DNA of 64,000 bases from JBKBKN01 sp046294625 (GTDB lineage: Bacteria > Bacteroidota > Bacteroidia > M30B66), in assembly GCA_046294625.1 (NCBI GenBank), contig JBKBKN010000005.1, forward strand, positions 1-64,000. Reading direction: 5' to 3'. This document shows, piece by piece, positions 8,664 through 17,588 of this stretch (its first letter is position 1; the number at the start of each line of letters is the position of its first letter). A program made the position numbers and the translations under genes. The notes beneath the pieces are model-generated. The model did not search any database and was not told the DNA's origin. It was given only the letters and a program-made list of their open reading frames with translations.

Positions 8664-11600
8664 TCACACTTGTATTAATATTCCCGGTTCGTAAGCCAAG
8701 ACAGGACTCAACCAACGTTCGATATCTTCCAAAGACATGCCTTTGCGTTGAGCATAGTCTTCTACTTGGTCGCGGTTTATTTTGCCTAATCCAAAATAAC
8801 GGGATTCGGGATGCCCAAAATACCAACCACTCACTGCAGCAGTGGGATACATGGCAAAACTTTCGGTCAGTTGGATGTCAGCGTTTTTCGTCGCGTCTAA
8901 GAGTTTAAACAATATTGCTTTTTCGGTATGGTCGGGGCATGCAGGATAACCTGGCGCAGGGCGAATACCCTTATATTTTTCGGCGATCAGCGATTCATTG
9001 TCTAAGTTCTCGCTTTCGTCATAAGCCCAGAACTCTTTACGCACCCGCTCGTGCATACGCTCTGCAAAGGCTTCTGCCAAACGGTCAGCCAAAGCTTTCA
9101 TCATGATGCTGTTGTAATCGTCGTGCTCGGCTTCATATTTGGCAATCCACTTCTCAATGCCAATACCTGCTGTTACCGCAAATCCACCCATATAGTCGTC
9201 GATACCACTTTCTTTTGGCGCTACGAAATCGGCTAAAGCATAATTGGGTTGTCCGGGTGCTTTTTTGTTTTGCTGACGAAGCGAATGCACCACATCCAAA
9301 ACTTGAGTGCGGCTTTCGTCTGTATAGAGCTCAATATCGTCTTGCACCGCATTGGCAGGCCAGATGCCGATCACAGCCTTGGCTGTCAAACGTTTTTCGT
9401 CGATGATGAGCTGAAGCATCGCTTTGGCATCTGCAAAAAGCTTGGTGGCTTCTTTGCCTACCACTTCATCACTTAAAATGGCCGGATATTTTCCTGCCAA
9501 CTCCCAGGTGCTGAAAAATGGGGTCCAGTCGATGTAATTGGTTAATTCGGCTAAGTCATAGTCTTCAAACACTTTCACACCTGTAAAAGCTGGTTTTTTG
9601 ACTGTTTCAGCATTAAAGTCAAGCTTCAATTTATTGGTACGCGCCTTGTCAATATTGATGTATTCTTTCACAGCTTGCTTTCCGGAAAGCTGCACGCGAA
9701 TTTTTTCATATTCTTCATCAAGGTTTTTCATGAATAGATCGCGCAAATCGTCATTGATAAGACTTCCTGCCACAGGCACCGAACGAGAAGCATCCAACAC
9801 ATGCACCACGGGACCTTGGTAATGGGGCGCAATTTTCACGGCAGTGTGCGTTTTAGAAGTCGTTGCGCCGCCTATCAATAAGGGAATAGTAAAACCTTCG
9901 CGCTGCATTTCTTTGGCTACGGTAACCATTTCATCCAGTGAAGGTGTTATCAATCCACTCAAGCCGATAATGTCAACTTGATGTTTTCTAGCTTCTTCTA
10001 ATATTTTTGGATAAGGCACCATCACACCCAAATCGATCACTTCGTAGTTGTTGCAACCAAGTACTACTCCAACGATATTTTTACCAATATCATGCACATC
10101 GCCTTTCACTGTGGCCATCAATATTTTACCATTCGAATTGGATGCACCGGCTTGTTTTTCGGCTTCGATATAGGGCAGGAGATAAGCAACAGCTTTTTTC
10201 ATCACACGTGCCGATTTTACTACCTGTGGGAGAAACATTTTGCCTTCGCCAAACAAGTCGCCAACAATATTCATACCGTCCATGAGCGGGCCTTCGATCA
10301 CTTGCAGGGGCTTGTCAAATAATTTACGTGCTTCTTCTGTGTCTTCATCAATATATTCTACAATACCTTTTATCAAAGCATGTGAAAGTCTTTGCTGCAC
10401 AGGCAGTTTGCGCCACTCTTCATCGCGTTCCTGCACTTTGCCTTTCGATTTGATGGTTTCGGCAAATTCTACCAAGCGCTCTGTGGCATCCGGGCGGCGG
10501 TTGAGCAATACATCTTCTACCAGTTCGAGCAGTTCTTTCGGAATTTCTTCATACACTTCGAGCTGTCCGGCATTCACAATGCCCATATCTAAGCCGGCTT
10601 TGATGGCATGATACAAAAAAGCTGAATGCATGGCTTCACGCACCACATCATTCCCACGGAAAGAGAAAGAAATATTGGAAACACCACCGCTCACACGTGC
10701 ACCGGGCAGATTTTCCTTAATCCATTTCGTAGCGCGGATAAAATCAACCGCATAATTATTATGCTCTTCGATGCCGGTGGCAACAGTAAGGATGTTGGGA
10801 TCAAAAATGATGTCTTGAGGAGGAAAGCCCACTTTTTCGGTCAGGATTTTATAGGCTCTTTCGCAAATGGCGATTCTGCGGTCATAACTATCGGCCTGAC
10901 CTTGCTCGTCGAAAGCCATTACTACCACCGCAGCGCCATAACGACGCACCTTTTGGGCGTATTGAATAAAAGCATTTTCACCTTCTTTAAGTGAAATGGA
11001 GTTGACAATCGCCTTGCCTTGCACGCATTTCAATCCGGCTTCAATCACGGACCATTTTGATGAGTCGATCATGATGGGCAGCTTGGCAATGTCCGGTTCG
11101 GATGCGATGAGATTCAGAAAACGCACCATGGCAGCTTCGGAGTCAAGCATGCCTTCGTCCATGTTCACATCGAGCACCTGAGCGCCACCTTCTACCTGCT
11201 GAAGGGCAACGGATAAGGCTTCTTCGTAGTTTTCTTCTTTAATGAGTCTCGCAAATTTTCTGGAACCGGTTACATTGGTTCGCTCTCCAATGTTTACGAA
11301 ATTGGTTTCTTCGCGCATCACGAGCGGCTCCAATCCACTGAAGGTAGGCCGATCGATTAAGTCCGGCTTTTTGCGGGGTTTGTATTTTGCGGCTACTTTG
11401 GCAATCGCTGCAATATGATCGGGTGTGGAGCCGCAGCAACCACCAATGATGTTGATGTAATTGTTTTTCAGGTAATCTTCCACCTGAGCGGCCATTTCGT
11501 AGGGTGTTTGATCATATTGCCCAAATGCATTGGGTAATCCGGCATTGGGATGTGCCGAAATCATGAACTTGGTGTTTTTGGCCAAAGTCTGAATGTGGGG

Positions 11601-12356
11601 TTGCAATTGTTTTGCACCGAGCGCGCAATTAAAGCCCACACTCAACAAGTCGATATGCGAAATAGATATTAAAAAGGCTTCTACAGTTTGCCCGCTCAGG
11701 GTTCGTCCGCTGGCATCAGTAATCGTTCCTGAAACCATCACCGGAATGCGTATACCGCTCTCCTTGCAATATTCGTCGATGGCAAACAGCGCTGCTTTGC
11801 AGTTGAGGGTATCAAAAACCGTTTCCACGAGCAGCAAATCCACGCCTCCTTCGATCAAAGCCCGTGTTTGTTCCTTGTAGGCCTGCACCAATTCATCGAA
11901 CGTAACCGCGCGATAACCGGGATCATTCACATCAGGCGACATAGAGGCCGTGCGATTGGTAGGGCCAATGGAACCAGCTACAAAGCGTGGTTTGTGCGGC
12001 TCGCGAGCGGTGAATTCATCAGCGACTTCACGAGCAATTTTTGCCGATTGATAATTAATATCATAAACCGCTGATTCGAGTTTATAATCAGCTTGCGCAA
12101 TAGTGGTTCCACTGAAGGTATTGGTTTCAGCTATATCTGCTCCTGCTTCGAAATAAGCAGCATGAATGGCTTTGATAATATCAGGTCGGGTGATGGAAAG
12201 TAAATCATTGTTGCCCTTTAAAGAGTGGTCATGATTTTTGAATCGGTCACCGCGAAAATCTTCTTCTTCTAAGGCGTATCGCTGAATCATGGTGCCCATC
12301 GCACCGTCTAATACGAGAATTCGCTCTTTTAAAATCTCTTGAATGTTAATTTTCAT
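8664..12356 (-). CDS. metH: Cobalamin-dependent methionine synthase
   Basis: This is a full-length 1230-residue MetH. The domains in order are: homocysteine-binding barrel (residues 1-~325, Zn ligands in GFNCALG and GGCCGSTPDH), methyltetrahydrofolate-binding pterin domain (~345-600, with NIGERTNVTGS), cobalamin cap and binding domain (~640-880, DVHDIGKNIV supplying the axial histidine) and the AdoMet activation domain (~910-1215, ending with GYPACPDH and ESFAMYPTAAVSGWYF). It transfers a methyl group from methyltetrahydrofolate through B12 to homocysteine. The minus-strand leader carries a SAM-I riboswitch, so expression should fall when S-adenosylmethionine is plentiful. Unlike many Bacteroidota it is not visibly split into two genes. 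Confidence 0.97.
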   Translation of the reverse strand: MKINIQEILKERILVLDGAMGTMIQRYALEEEDFRGDRFKNHDHSLKGNNDLLSITRPDIIKAIHAAYFEAGADIAETNTFSGTTIAQADYKLESAVYDINYQSAKIAREVADEFTAREPHKPRFVAGSIGPTNRTASMSPDVNDPGYRAVTFDELVQAYKEQTRALIEGGVDLLLVETVFDTLNCKAALFAIDEYCKESGIRIPVMVSGTITDASGRTLSGQTVEAFLISISHIDLLSVGFNCALGAKQLQPHIQTLAKNTKFMISAHPNAGLPNAFGQYDQTPYEMAAQVEDYLKNNYINIIGGCCGSTPDHIAAIAKVAAKYKPRKKPDLIDRPTFSGLEPLVMREETNFVNIGERTNVTGSRKFARLIKEENYEEALSVALQQVEGGAQVLDVNMDEGMLDSEAAMVRFLNLIASEPDIAKLPIMIDSSKWSVIEAGLKCVQGKAIVNSISLKEGENAFIQYAQKVRRYGAAVVVMAFDEQGQADSYDRRIAICERAYKILTEKVGFPPQDIIFDPNILTVATGIEEHNNYAVDFIRATKWIKENLPGARVSGGVSNISFSFRGNDVVREAMHSAFLYHAIKAGLDMGIVNAGQLEVYEEIPKELLELVEDVLLNRRPDATERLVEFAETIKSKGKVQERDEEWRKLPVQQRLSHALIKGIVEYIDEDTEEARKLFDKPLQVIEGPLMDGMNIVGDLFGEGKMFLPQVVKSARVMKKAVAYLLPYIEAEKQAGASNSNGKILMATVKGDVHDIGKNIVGVVLGCNNYEVIDLGVMVPYPKILEEARKHQVDIIGLSGLITPSLDEMVTVAKEMQREGFTIPLLIGGATTSKTHTAVKIAPHYQGPVVHVLDASRSVPVAGSLINDDLRDLFMKNLDEEYEKIRVQLSGKQAVKEYINIDKARTNKLKLDFNAETVKKPAFTGVKVFEDYDLAELTNYIDWTPFFSTWELAGKYPAILSDEVVGKEATKLFADAKAMLQLIIDEKRLTAKAVIGIWPANAVQDDIELYTDESRTQVLDVVHSLRQQNKKAPGQPNYALADFVAPKESGIDDYMGGFAVTAGIGIEKWIAKYEAEHDDYNSIMMKALADRLAEAFAERMHERVRKEFWAYDESENLDNESLIAEKYKGIRPAPGYPACPDHTEKAILFKLLDATKNADIQLTESFAMYPTAAVSGWYFGHPESRYFGLGKINRDQVEDYAQRKGMSLEDIERWLSPVLAYEPGILIQV

Positions 12357-12361
12357 AATTT

Positions 12362-12404
12362 TCTCACCTATTCATCAGCAGCACACTATCAAGCTTTTGT
12401 GAGA
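12362..12404 (-). promoter_or_regulatory. Candidate expression platform: hairpin sequestering the metH ribosome binding site
   Basis: On the minus strand TCTCAC (12399-12404) can pair with GGTGAGA (12362-12368), which contains the GGTGAG Shine-Dalgarno-like sequence just upstream of the metH ATG. CTTGATAG (12386-12393), in the loop, is complementary (with one G-U) to the riboswitch P1 5' arm TTATCAAG. This offers a mutually exclusive pairing that could switch translation. No T-run terminator is present, which favours translational control. Confidence 0.5.
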
Positions 12405-12422
12405 TGTTCGGATATGCTCTTA

Positions 12423-12510
12423 CTTATCTATAGGAATTAGCACCTTTCTGCGGGAACAGTAGGTTGCCAAGACGTCAAAGGGCCTAATCCCTCGATCTTT
12501 CTTGATAAAT
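12423..12510 (-). ncRNA. SAM-I riboswitch (S-box) in metH leader
   Basis: On the minus strand the conserved blocks occur in order: TTATCAAG (P1 5' arm, 12502-12509), GAGGGA, GGCCC, GGCAACC (12462-12468), GGTGCTAATTCC (12433-12444), and the closing ATAGATAAG. These are the hallmark S-box core sequences that bind S-adenosylmethionine. The element lies 66 bases upstream of metH. It explains methionine-pathway feedback for this gene. Confidence 0.93.
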
Positions 12511-12538
12511 GGCATGTAATGAACATTTATTTTGGTGG

Positions 12539-12546
12539 CAAAGGTA
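12539..12546 (-). promoter_or_regulatory. metH -7 promoter element (TACCTTTG)
   Basis: An exact TAnnTTTG element on the minus strand lies about 30 bases upstream of the riboswitch, leaving room for the whole aptamer in the transcript. A TTTG is present 15 bases further upstream (12562-12565), closer than the usual 19 or so. Confidence 0.55.
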
Positions 12547-12724
12547 ATACAATTTCTTTTTCAAACTGCTGTAAATTTTATAGCTTGGATATACTTATTT
12601 GATCTTGTTGTCACATTTTCACTCTGCATCATTTTTCTTTAATTTGCATTGAGATTCATCAAATTTTTCTTGCTTGATTCATTCAGTTTTTTTTTCAAAT
12701 ATCTGCTTTAGTAAATCCTAAACC

Positions 12725-14218
12725 ATGTTACCCAATTTTTTATCGAAAAATGGCTTTTTGCTATTTGTAAATTTTGTCTCCATCGCTTCTTGTAAAAAAG
12801 AGAATGATCAAGATTTTTCAAACAACAACAATAATACCGGCGTTCCGCCAAGCGGAAATTTATACATTTCTCAGCCGAGAGTCCCTGTGGGGTCTTTGAT
12901 ATAACAAACAATTGGTGCAGCCGCAGGCAACATCGAATCTGCAGATGGAAAAGTGACTTTAGCCATTCCGGCAGGAGCGCTTAATAATGAAGTTGAAATA
13001 GGTATATAGGAAATTTCCCATACAGGTCTAATGGGAATATCAAATGCCTATAGCTTTTCGCCATCCAGTCTTCAGTTTAATCCTGATTTTCAACCTACAC
13101 TTTCCATTTCTTATCAAATGGAAGAATTGGAAGGCTATCCGCTTGAAATTTTATGGATTATAAACCAAATTAATGATGGTTCATGGAAAGGTAATTTATT
13201 GAGTGCAGTAAATACGACACAAAACAATGTCAGCGTAAAGATGCCGCATTTCAGCGATTGGGGTATGGGTAGATTTCTGAGTCTTAATTTGATTCCTGAC
13301 AATCCGGCGGTTGAAGTGAATAAAAAGGTAAAATTGTTTGTGACAGGATTTAAAAAAACTTGGACTAGTTCAGGTTCATACAGTGCTACTGTTGCCCTTT
13401 ACACTTTGAATGCTGATGAAAAAACGGAGTACGAATTATTGCATACACACTCCAGCTTAACACAATAAGATAATGTTCGTTTTATGTTTGATGGATGGAC
13501 ATTAAATGGCGAAGGCAATGCTGATTTAATTATTTCTCAGGAAGATGGCATGCTTAGCGTAATGAATTCAATTATGGCTGAATAAACTGCTCCGGCACGG
13601 ATACCTGAAACGAACCCGTTGATGGTTTCTGTAAGACTTAAAACAGGAGGAGTTGAAAGTGACTCTATTTACATTTTAAATTCTAATATCACTGTAATAC
13701 AAGATAATTTATCAATCTTTTTTAAGATAAATGGTGTAACACATCAATATCTTCAATGGGGATTTCGATACAACAATCAAATGCCATCTGATCCGAATAA
13801 TTTTGGAAATGGCGCATGTACCTTAGTTGATAATCTATTGCAGATTTATGGAGCGAAAATCGTAAATGGGGAAAACGGATTGTTTCCGTTTAACTTGTAT
13901 ATAGCTAGTCCATCAAAAGGAAATCGAAGTTTAATTGGACCAAATGCCAGTGGAGAAGATGATATGCACTTTACTATCAACACGCAAACATATTATTTGT
14001 CTTGGCGAAAAAGAATGATGAATGCGCAATAATTTTGCGAAGAGCAAGACATGAATAGTCTGGTAAATTTGAAAATAACCAAATATCAGGGTATGATAGA
14101 CGGATTGGTGGAAGGAAATTTTAATGGCAAACTATACTACACTCCAGAAGGGCAAGCTTGCACAAGTGATCAACCTGTAAACATATCAGGGTGGTTTAAG
14201 CTTAAAATAATGCCTTGA
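12725..14218 (+). pseudogene. Lipoprotein reading frame (497 codons) interrupted by five in-frame TAA/TAG codons, no frameshift
   Basis: A single + frame runs from the ATG at 12725 to TGA at 14216 and reads as one smooth protein. It has a signal peptide ending in SIASC (lipobox), an Asn-rich linker, then a ZU5-like segment (QTIGAAAGNIESADGKVTL, IPAGAL, SNAYSFSP) known from secreted Bacteroidota lipoproteins, a TAPA..P..NP segment, and a C-terminal beta-rich part ending FKLKIMP. In-frame stops lie at 12902 (TAA), 13007 (TAG), 13466 (TAA), 13583 (TAA) and 14030 (TAA); all other codons continue the same frame. Several normal CAA/CAG codons are also present. It is either a decaying gene that has acquired only nonsense changes or a gene needing stop readthrough. 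It is flanked by the exported-protein family at 14.3-19.9 kb on the other strand. Confidence 0.75.
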
Positions 14219-14269
14219 TTATTTTTTAACTATTTGGCACAGGAGTAAGTAACTCAAGTGCATGCGAAG

Positions 14270-14746
14270 TTAATCTTTCAACACACTGGTGCCACTCTGC
14301 TGTGGAGCATTCATATCTGTTCTCACTTTCACTACATCAGAATATTTATAGGTTTGATCGGTGCTCACCTGCATGATGCGGTAATAAGTACTACCCTGAA
14401 AAGGCGCTTCATCCACATAAGAATAAAACAGATTTACGCAAAGCGTTGAGCCAATTCGCTCTCTGAAGCCAAGTGCTTCAAATTCGATACCGTTATCAGA
14501 ACGCTCCACAATGTATAGACCGTCTTTTTCATCGTTTTGAACCAGCCAGCGCAAATAGGTCTTGCCATCGTTGAATACGGGTGAAAAGGAAATAATATAG
14601 TTGTGATTATCTTCTATTAATCTTGAACTTCCCACCAAACCGGTACCGATCTTCTGCGCCTGGGCATTGTTTTGATAAGCAGAAAACAGAATCATGGCAA
14701 GGATAAAAAGTTTCAGCTGGGGTTGAATGGATTTGATCATCTTCAT
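14270..14746 (-). CDS. Small exported protein, paralog 1 of the VERS-domain family
   Basis: The protein has 158 residues, with a signal peptide (LFILAMILFSAYQNNAQAQ) and one compact domain of about 105 residues: FSPVFNDGKTYLRWLV, DGLYIVERSDNGIEFEALGF, VNLFYSYVDE and YYRIMQVSTDQTYKYSDVVKV. The same domain makes up the small proteins at 16848 and 19347. It resembles the fibronectin-like unit that precedes T9SS sorting domains (ERS.DG..FE..G ... YR...V). Here it has no sorting domain, so it may remain periplasmic or associate with a partner. The start could be the second Met (residue 3). Function unknown. It lacks a downstream large partner, unlike its two paralogs. Confidence 0.8.
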   Translation of the reverse strand: MKMIKSIQPQLKLFILAMILFSAYQNNAQAQKIGTGLVGSSRLIEDNHNYIISFSPVFNDGKTYLRWLVQNDEKDGLYIVERSDNGIEFEALGFRERIGSTLCVNLFYSYVDEAPFQGSTYYRIMQVSTDQTYKYSDVVKVRTDMNAPQQSGTSVLKD

Positions 14747-15048
14747 AATTCTCAGATTTGTTTAGTTAAAATTACGTGAAGCACAGTAATTGGTAATTCC
14801 AATTAACTACAGCCATCTACATGTGTAAGAATTTGAAGTTTTTCTAATCTATCAGATTTGATTTTGATTGATCATAAGTCTTTTGGATTTTAAAAGTCTA
14901 TTGAGCCCTATGTAATATTCGATTCAATTGGCTTATGAAATGATCTGAAATCATCACAGCGGGCTGCATTTTGTCAGATTGAAATTTTGTTGGAGCATAA
15001 AAAAACCGGCCAGAGCCGGTCTTAATTACAACAATATACAACAAACAA
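14747..15048. other. Intergenic region between small paralog 1 and large paralog 1
   Basis: It contains the strong terminator at 14998-15020 and about 250 bases of AT-rich DNA that must include the promoter of the small gene at 14270. I cannot single out a TAnnTTTG element. No gene is seen. Confidence 0.4.
14998..15022 (-). terminator. Rho-independent terminator after large paralog 1
   Basis: On the minus strand GACCGGC-TCTG-GCCGGT is followed directly by a run of seven T, 27 bases after the stop of the 587-residue gene. It separates that gene from the small paralog downstream. Confidence 0.88.
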
Positions 15049-16812
15049 CTAAGGTCTTTTAATCAGTTTTACCATTCTTGACTCATCGTTTTGCGATAAG
15101 GTAAGGAAATAAACGCCAGGGCGTATATTTTCTTTGTCTTCGAATAAGAACTCTTCTTTGCGATTTTTCTCAGCAAAGCTTTCTCCTTCAAAAATCACAT
15201 CGCCATGCAGACTAGACAGTTTCAGATTCACCGGACCTGAATGTGATGTGGTGTAGGAAACCACAAAGTTTTTGTGAAATGGGTTGGGAGAGGGGTTAGA
15301 AATGTTGATGGTGGTTTCTTCCGGCATAAATTTCACCGGTGTGATATTGGAATAGGACACACCACCCATACTATTCATGAGTCTCACTCTGTAGAAGTTT
15401 GTTCCTTTCTCCGGATGTTCGTCATTAAAGCTGTAGCTAAGCACTTCAAAGCTATTTCCCGCTCCGGGCTTATGGCCTATTTCTTCAAAGTTTTCTCCAT
15501 CAATAGAACGTTCTACAATAAAAGCTTCATTTTCTTCCTCATTCACTGTTAGCCAATTTAGTTTTACATGATTGCCTGAACGCTCGCCTTCGAAACTCAA
15601 TAAACTCATAGACATAATTTGGATCACTTCCTGACTTTCAGAGATGGTCATAAAGCGTGATGGGTTCGATTGGTTTGCGTATTCTGCTGCAATCCAGTCA
15701 GGCGAAAATGCTGTGGCTGCTACGCGCACTTCATCGATCCATCCTTCGAAGTAGTATTGCTTGCGGAATGGTTCACGCCCAATTTGAAGTGGTGAATTGG
15801 AATGGCTGAAAATCTTTTCAGTGATGATGGTTTTGTCTTTCTTTCCATTCACATAGGTGATAAGTTCGTTATTTTGTTCATCGAACGATGCAGCCACATG
15901 GATCCATTCTCCTTTGTTCAAATCCACACCATTTTCTTGTTTTTCAGCACTTGCAAATTTCGAAGGAGATTCAAAAGTTTGAAAGTCAAGTTTTTTCTTA
16001 TTGATAGCTAAGCGATAACCTCCTTTATCTCCAACATTGCTTAGAATTGCCTGTTCTTTTTTGTTGTTGGTAAGATAAATCCATGCAGACAGAGTGATGT
16101 CACCGGCAATGTCCACATCTTCCGGAGTGTTCATACAAGCAAACTGGCTGGCATTTTTTTCTGACGCTATATATACTTCTTTCGATTCTGACTGCTTAGG
16201 CATAGCTTCTGCTTTCTGATTGGCAAAAGGAAGTTTATTATTCATGATGCCACGCAAGTGCCACACCGCACGATAGTTTTTATTCCAAGTTTCAGCGCTT
16301 GATCCGTTGGTTGCGTTCTTGTTGCTGAAGTACATAAATAAACTTGGGTTCTCTGATTTCTTAATTGAATCCATTTTCACCCAGGCAACACATTCTCCGG
16401 TTTCAGGATTGTATTTTTCAATTTCATAATCCAATTGACTAATACCATCAGACCCTGTAAACCGAATGTCATAACCTTTCGGGTGAACGACCTTACCGCC
16501 ATGACTCACATTTTTCAAGTCATTATCCACCAAACTTACCATTATAGGGAAGTCATATAAAGTAGCATCGCCGAGCCAGGTATCTGTATTGATGGAGATT
16601 TGTTTACGCCATTTATAGTCGGGAAGAGATTGCACCTTGATCATGTCTTCACCAGCAATAGAGCGGCCGGTGTTCATAAAAGTGTCGAGCAAATAGGTGA
16701 TGACAAATATTCCCATCACTAAGGCTCCAGCTGCTGCAACCAGGCGAATTCTGTGAGAGACACTCACTTTGGTTTTTACCTTATTCGAGAGTCTTGTAGA
16801 TTTATTTTTCAT
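15049..16812 (-). CDS. Large surface protein, paralog 1: DUF2341 + LamG-like + T9SS sorting domain
   Basis: The protein has 587 residues. A basic N-terminus and one hydrophobic segment (RLVAAAGALVMGIFVITYLL) are followed by the short motif SIAGE. Next come a DUF2341-type jelly roll (~65-180, YDFPIMVSLVDND, GYDIRFTGSDG), a LamG/concanavalin-like domain (~225-390, ITLSAWIYLT, GEWIHVAASFD, YVNGK, FEGWIDEVRVAATAFSPDW), a fibronectin-like VERSIDGENFEEIG unit (~405-490) and a type-A T9SS C-terminal domain (SPNPFHKNFVVSY ... PGVYFLTLSQND ... KLIKRP). It is probably exported, attached to the cell surface and may bind glycans. The small paralog 2 gene lies 35 bases upstream on the same strand, so the two are likely cotranscribed. 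Confidence 0.85.
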   Translation of the reverse strand: MKNKSTRLSNKVKTKVSVSHRIRLVAAAGALVMGIFVITYLLDTFMNTGRSIAGEDMIKVQSLPDYKWRKQISINTDTWLGDATLYDFPIMVSLVDNDLKNVSHGGKVVHPKGYDIRFTGSDGISQLDYEIEKYNPETGECVAWVKMDSIKKSENPSLFMYFSNKNATNGSSAETWNKNYRAVWHLRGIMNNKLPFANQKAEAMPKQSESKEVYIASEKNASQFACMNTPEDVDIAGDITLSAWIYLTNNKKEQAILSNVGDKGGYRLAINKKKLDFQTFESPSKFASAEKQENGVDLNKGEWIHVAASFDEQNNELITYVNGKKDKTIITEKIFSHSNSPLQIGREPFRKQYYFEGWIDEVRVAATAFSPDWIAAEYANQSNPSRFMTISESQEVIQIMSMSLLSFEGERSGNHVKLNWLTVNEEENEAFIVERSIDGENFEEIGHKPGAGNSFEVLSYSFNDEHPEKGTNFYRVRLMNSMGGVSYSNITPVKFMPEETTINISNPSPNPFHKNFVVSYTTSHSGPVNLKLSSLHGDVIFEGESFAEKNRKEEFLFEDKENIRPGVYFLTLSQNDESRMVKLIKRP

Positions 16813-16847
16813 AATGATTTGTGTGTAAAAACGGTTGGTTCACTAAA

Positions 16848-17324
16848 TTATTTGCGCTTTTCAGGAGCAGCGGCACTATTGTTGATACGGCTTGGAGCGC
16901 CGCCTGTGTTTACTTTAACAACGTTGGAATATTTGTAGGTATTATCGGCACCTACCTGCATAACGCGATAATGTGTTTGTCCGGCAAATGGTTCTTCATC
17001 TACAAATGAGTAAAAAAGATTGACCAATAACTGCGTGCCAATTCTATCTTTAAAACCTAATGCTTCGAAATCGATGCCATCTTCGGAACGTTCTACAACG
17101 AAAAGACCATCTTTCTTGTCATTTTTAACCAACCATCTCACATAGGTTTTACCATCTACATATACCGGAGAAAAAGAAACAAAGGTATTGACACTATCTT
17201 CGGTCATTTTGCCTTTTTCGAGTAAAACACTTCCGGCGTTTGATTTCTCTGATTGAGCTTCTGCTCGATTTGAAATAAATAATGCTCCGATGAACAACAA
17301 AAAGGTAAAGGTTAACTTTTTCAT
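16848..17324 (-). CDS. Small exported protein, paralog 2 of the VERS-domain family
   Basis: The protein has 158 residues from the ATG at 17324, chosen because a clean signal peptide (MKKLTFTFLLFIGALFISNRAEAQ) starts there. The open frame continues upstream to 17450 without signal character. The core domain (FSPVYVDGKTYVRWLV, VERSEDGIDFEALGFKDRIGT, VNLFYSFVDEEP, HYRVMQVGADNTYKYSNVVKV) is nearly the same as in the proteins at 14270 and 19347. It is followed 35 bases later by large paralog 1, forming a small-then-large gene pair. The tail is low complexity (SRINNSAAAPEKRK). Function unknown. Confidence 0.82.
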   Translation of the reverse strand: MKKLTFTFLLFIGALFISNRAEAQSEKSNAGSVLLEKGKMTEDSVNTFVSFSPVYVDGKTYVRWLVKNDKKDGLFVVERSEDGIDFEALGFKDRIGTQLLVNLFYSFVDEEPFAGQTHYRVMQVGADNTYKYSNVVKVNTGGAPSRINNSAAAPEKRK

Positions 17325-17588
17325 ATTGTTTAGATTTATATAAGCTTTCATTTTTTGATTAGTGCTTTGGTTTACGCAAATGTGCAGGCGATGTTTTTCA
17401 TCGGTAGGCGGCATTTGAGCCCAATTTTTCATATGTAAGTTTTTTATCAAAAGATCAGGTGTATTTTGCTTGCATCAAGTGTTAATGATGGTTTTAATAA
17501 ATGTTGACTTGCTTAGTTTCCGCTATTATTGATGTAAGCAATCTCGATTTTGCTCTGTTAAATTCCGGCTTTAATAGTATTTGCTCAT

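Noticed and set aside
12708..12911. Minus-strand 67-codon frame opposite the multi-stop lipoprotein
   Set aside because: Shadow of the + strand frame, whose lipoprotein signal and domain are recognisable.
12725..14218. Global genetic code change with TAA/TAG as sense codons
   Set aside because: Many well-recognised genes here end normally at TAA or TAG (for example dipeptidase, ribD and sucC), so any readthrough would have to be gene-specific or partial.
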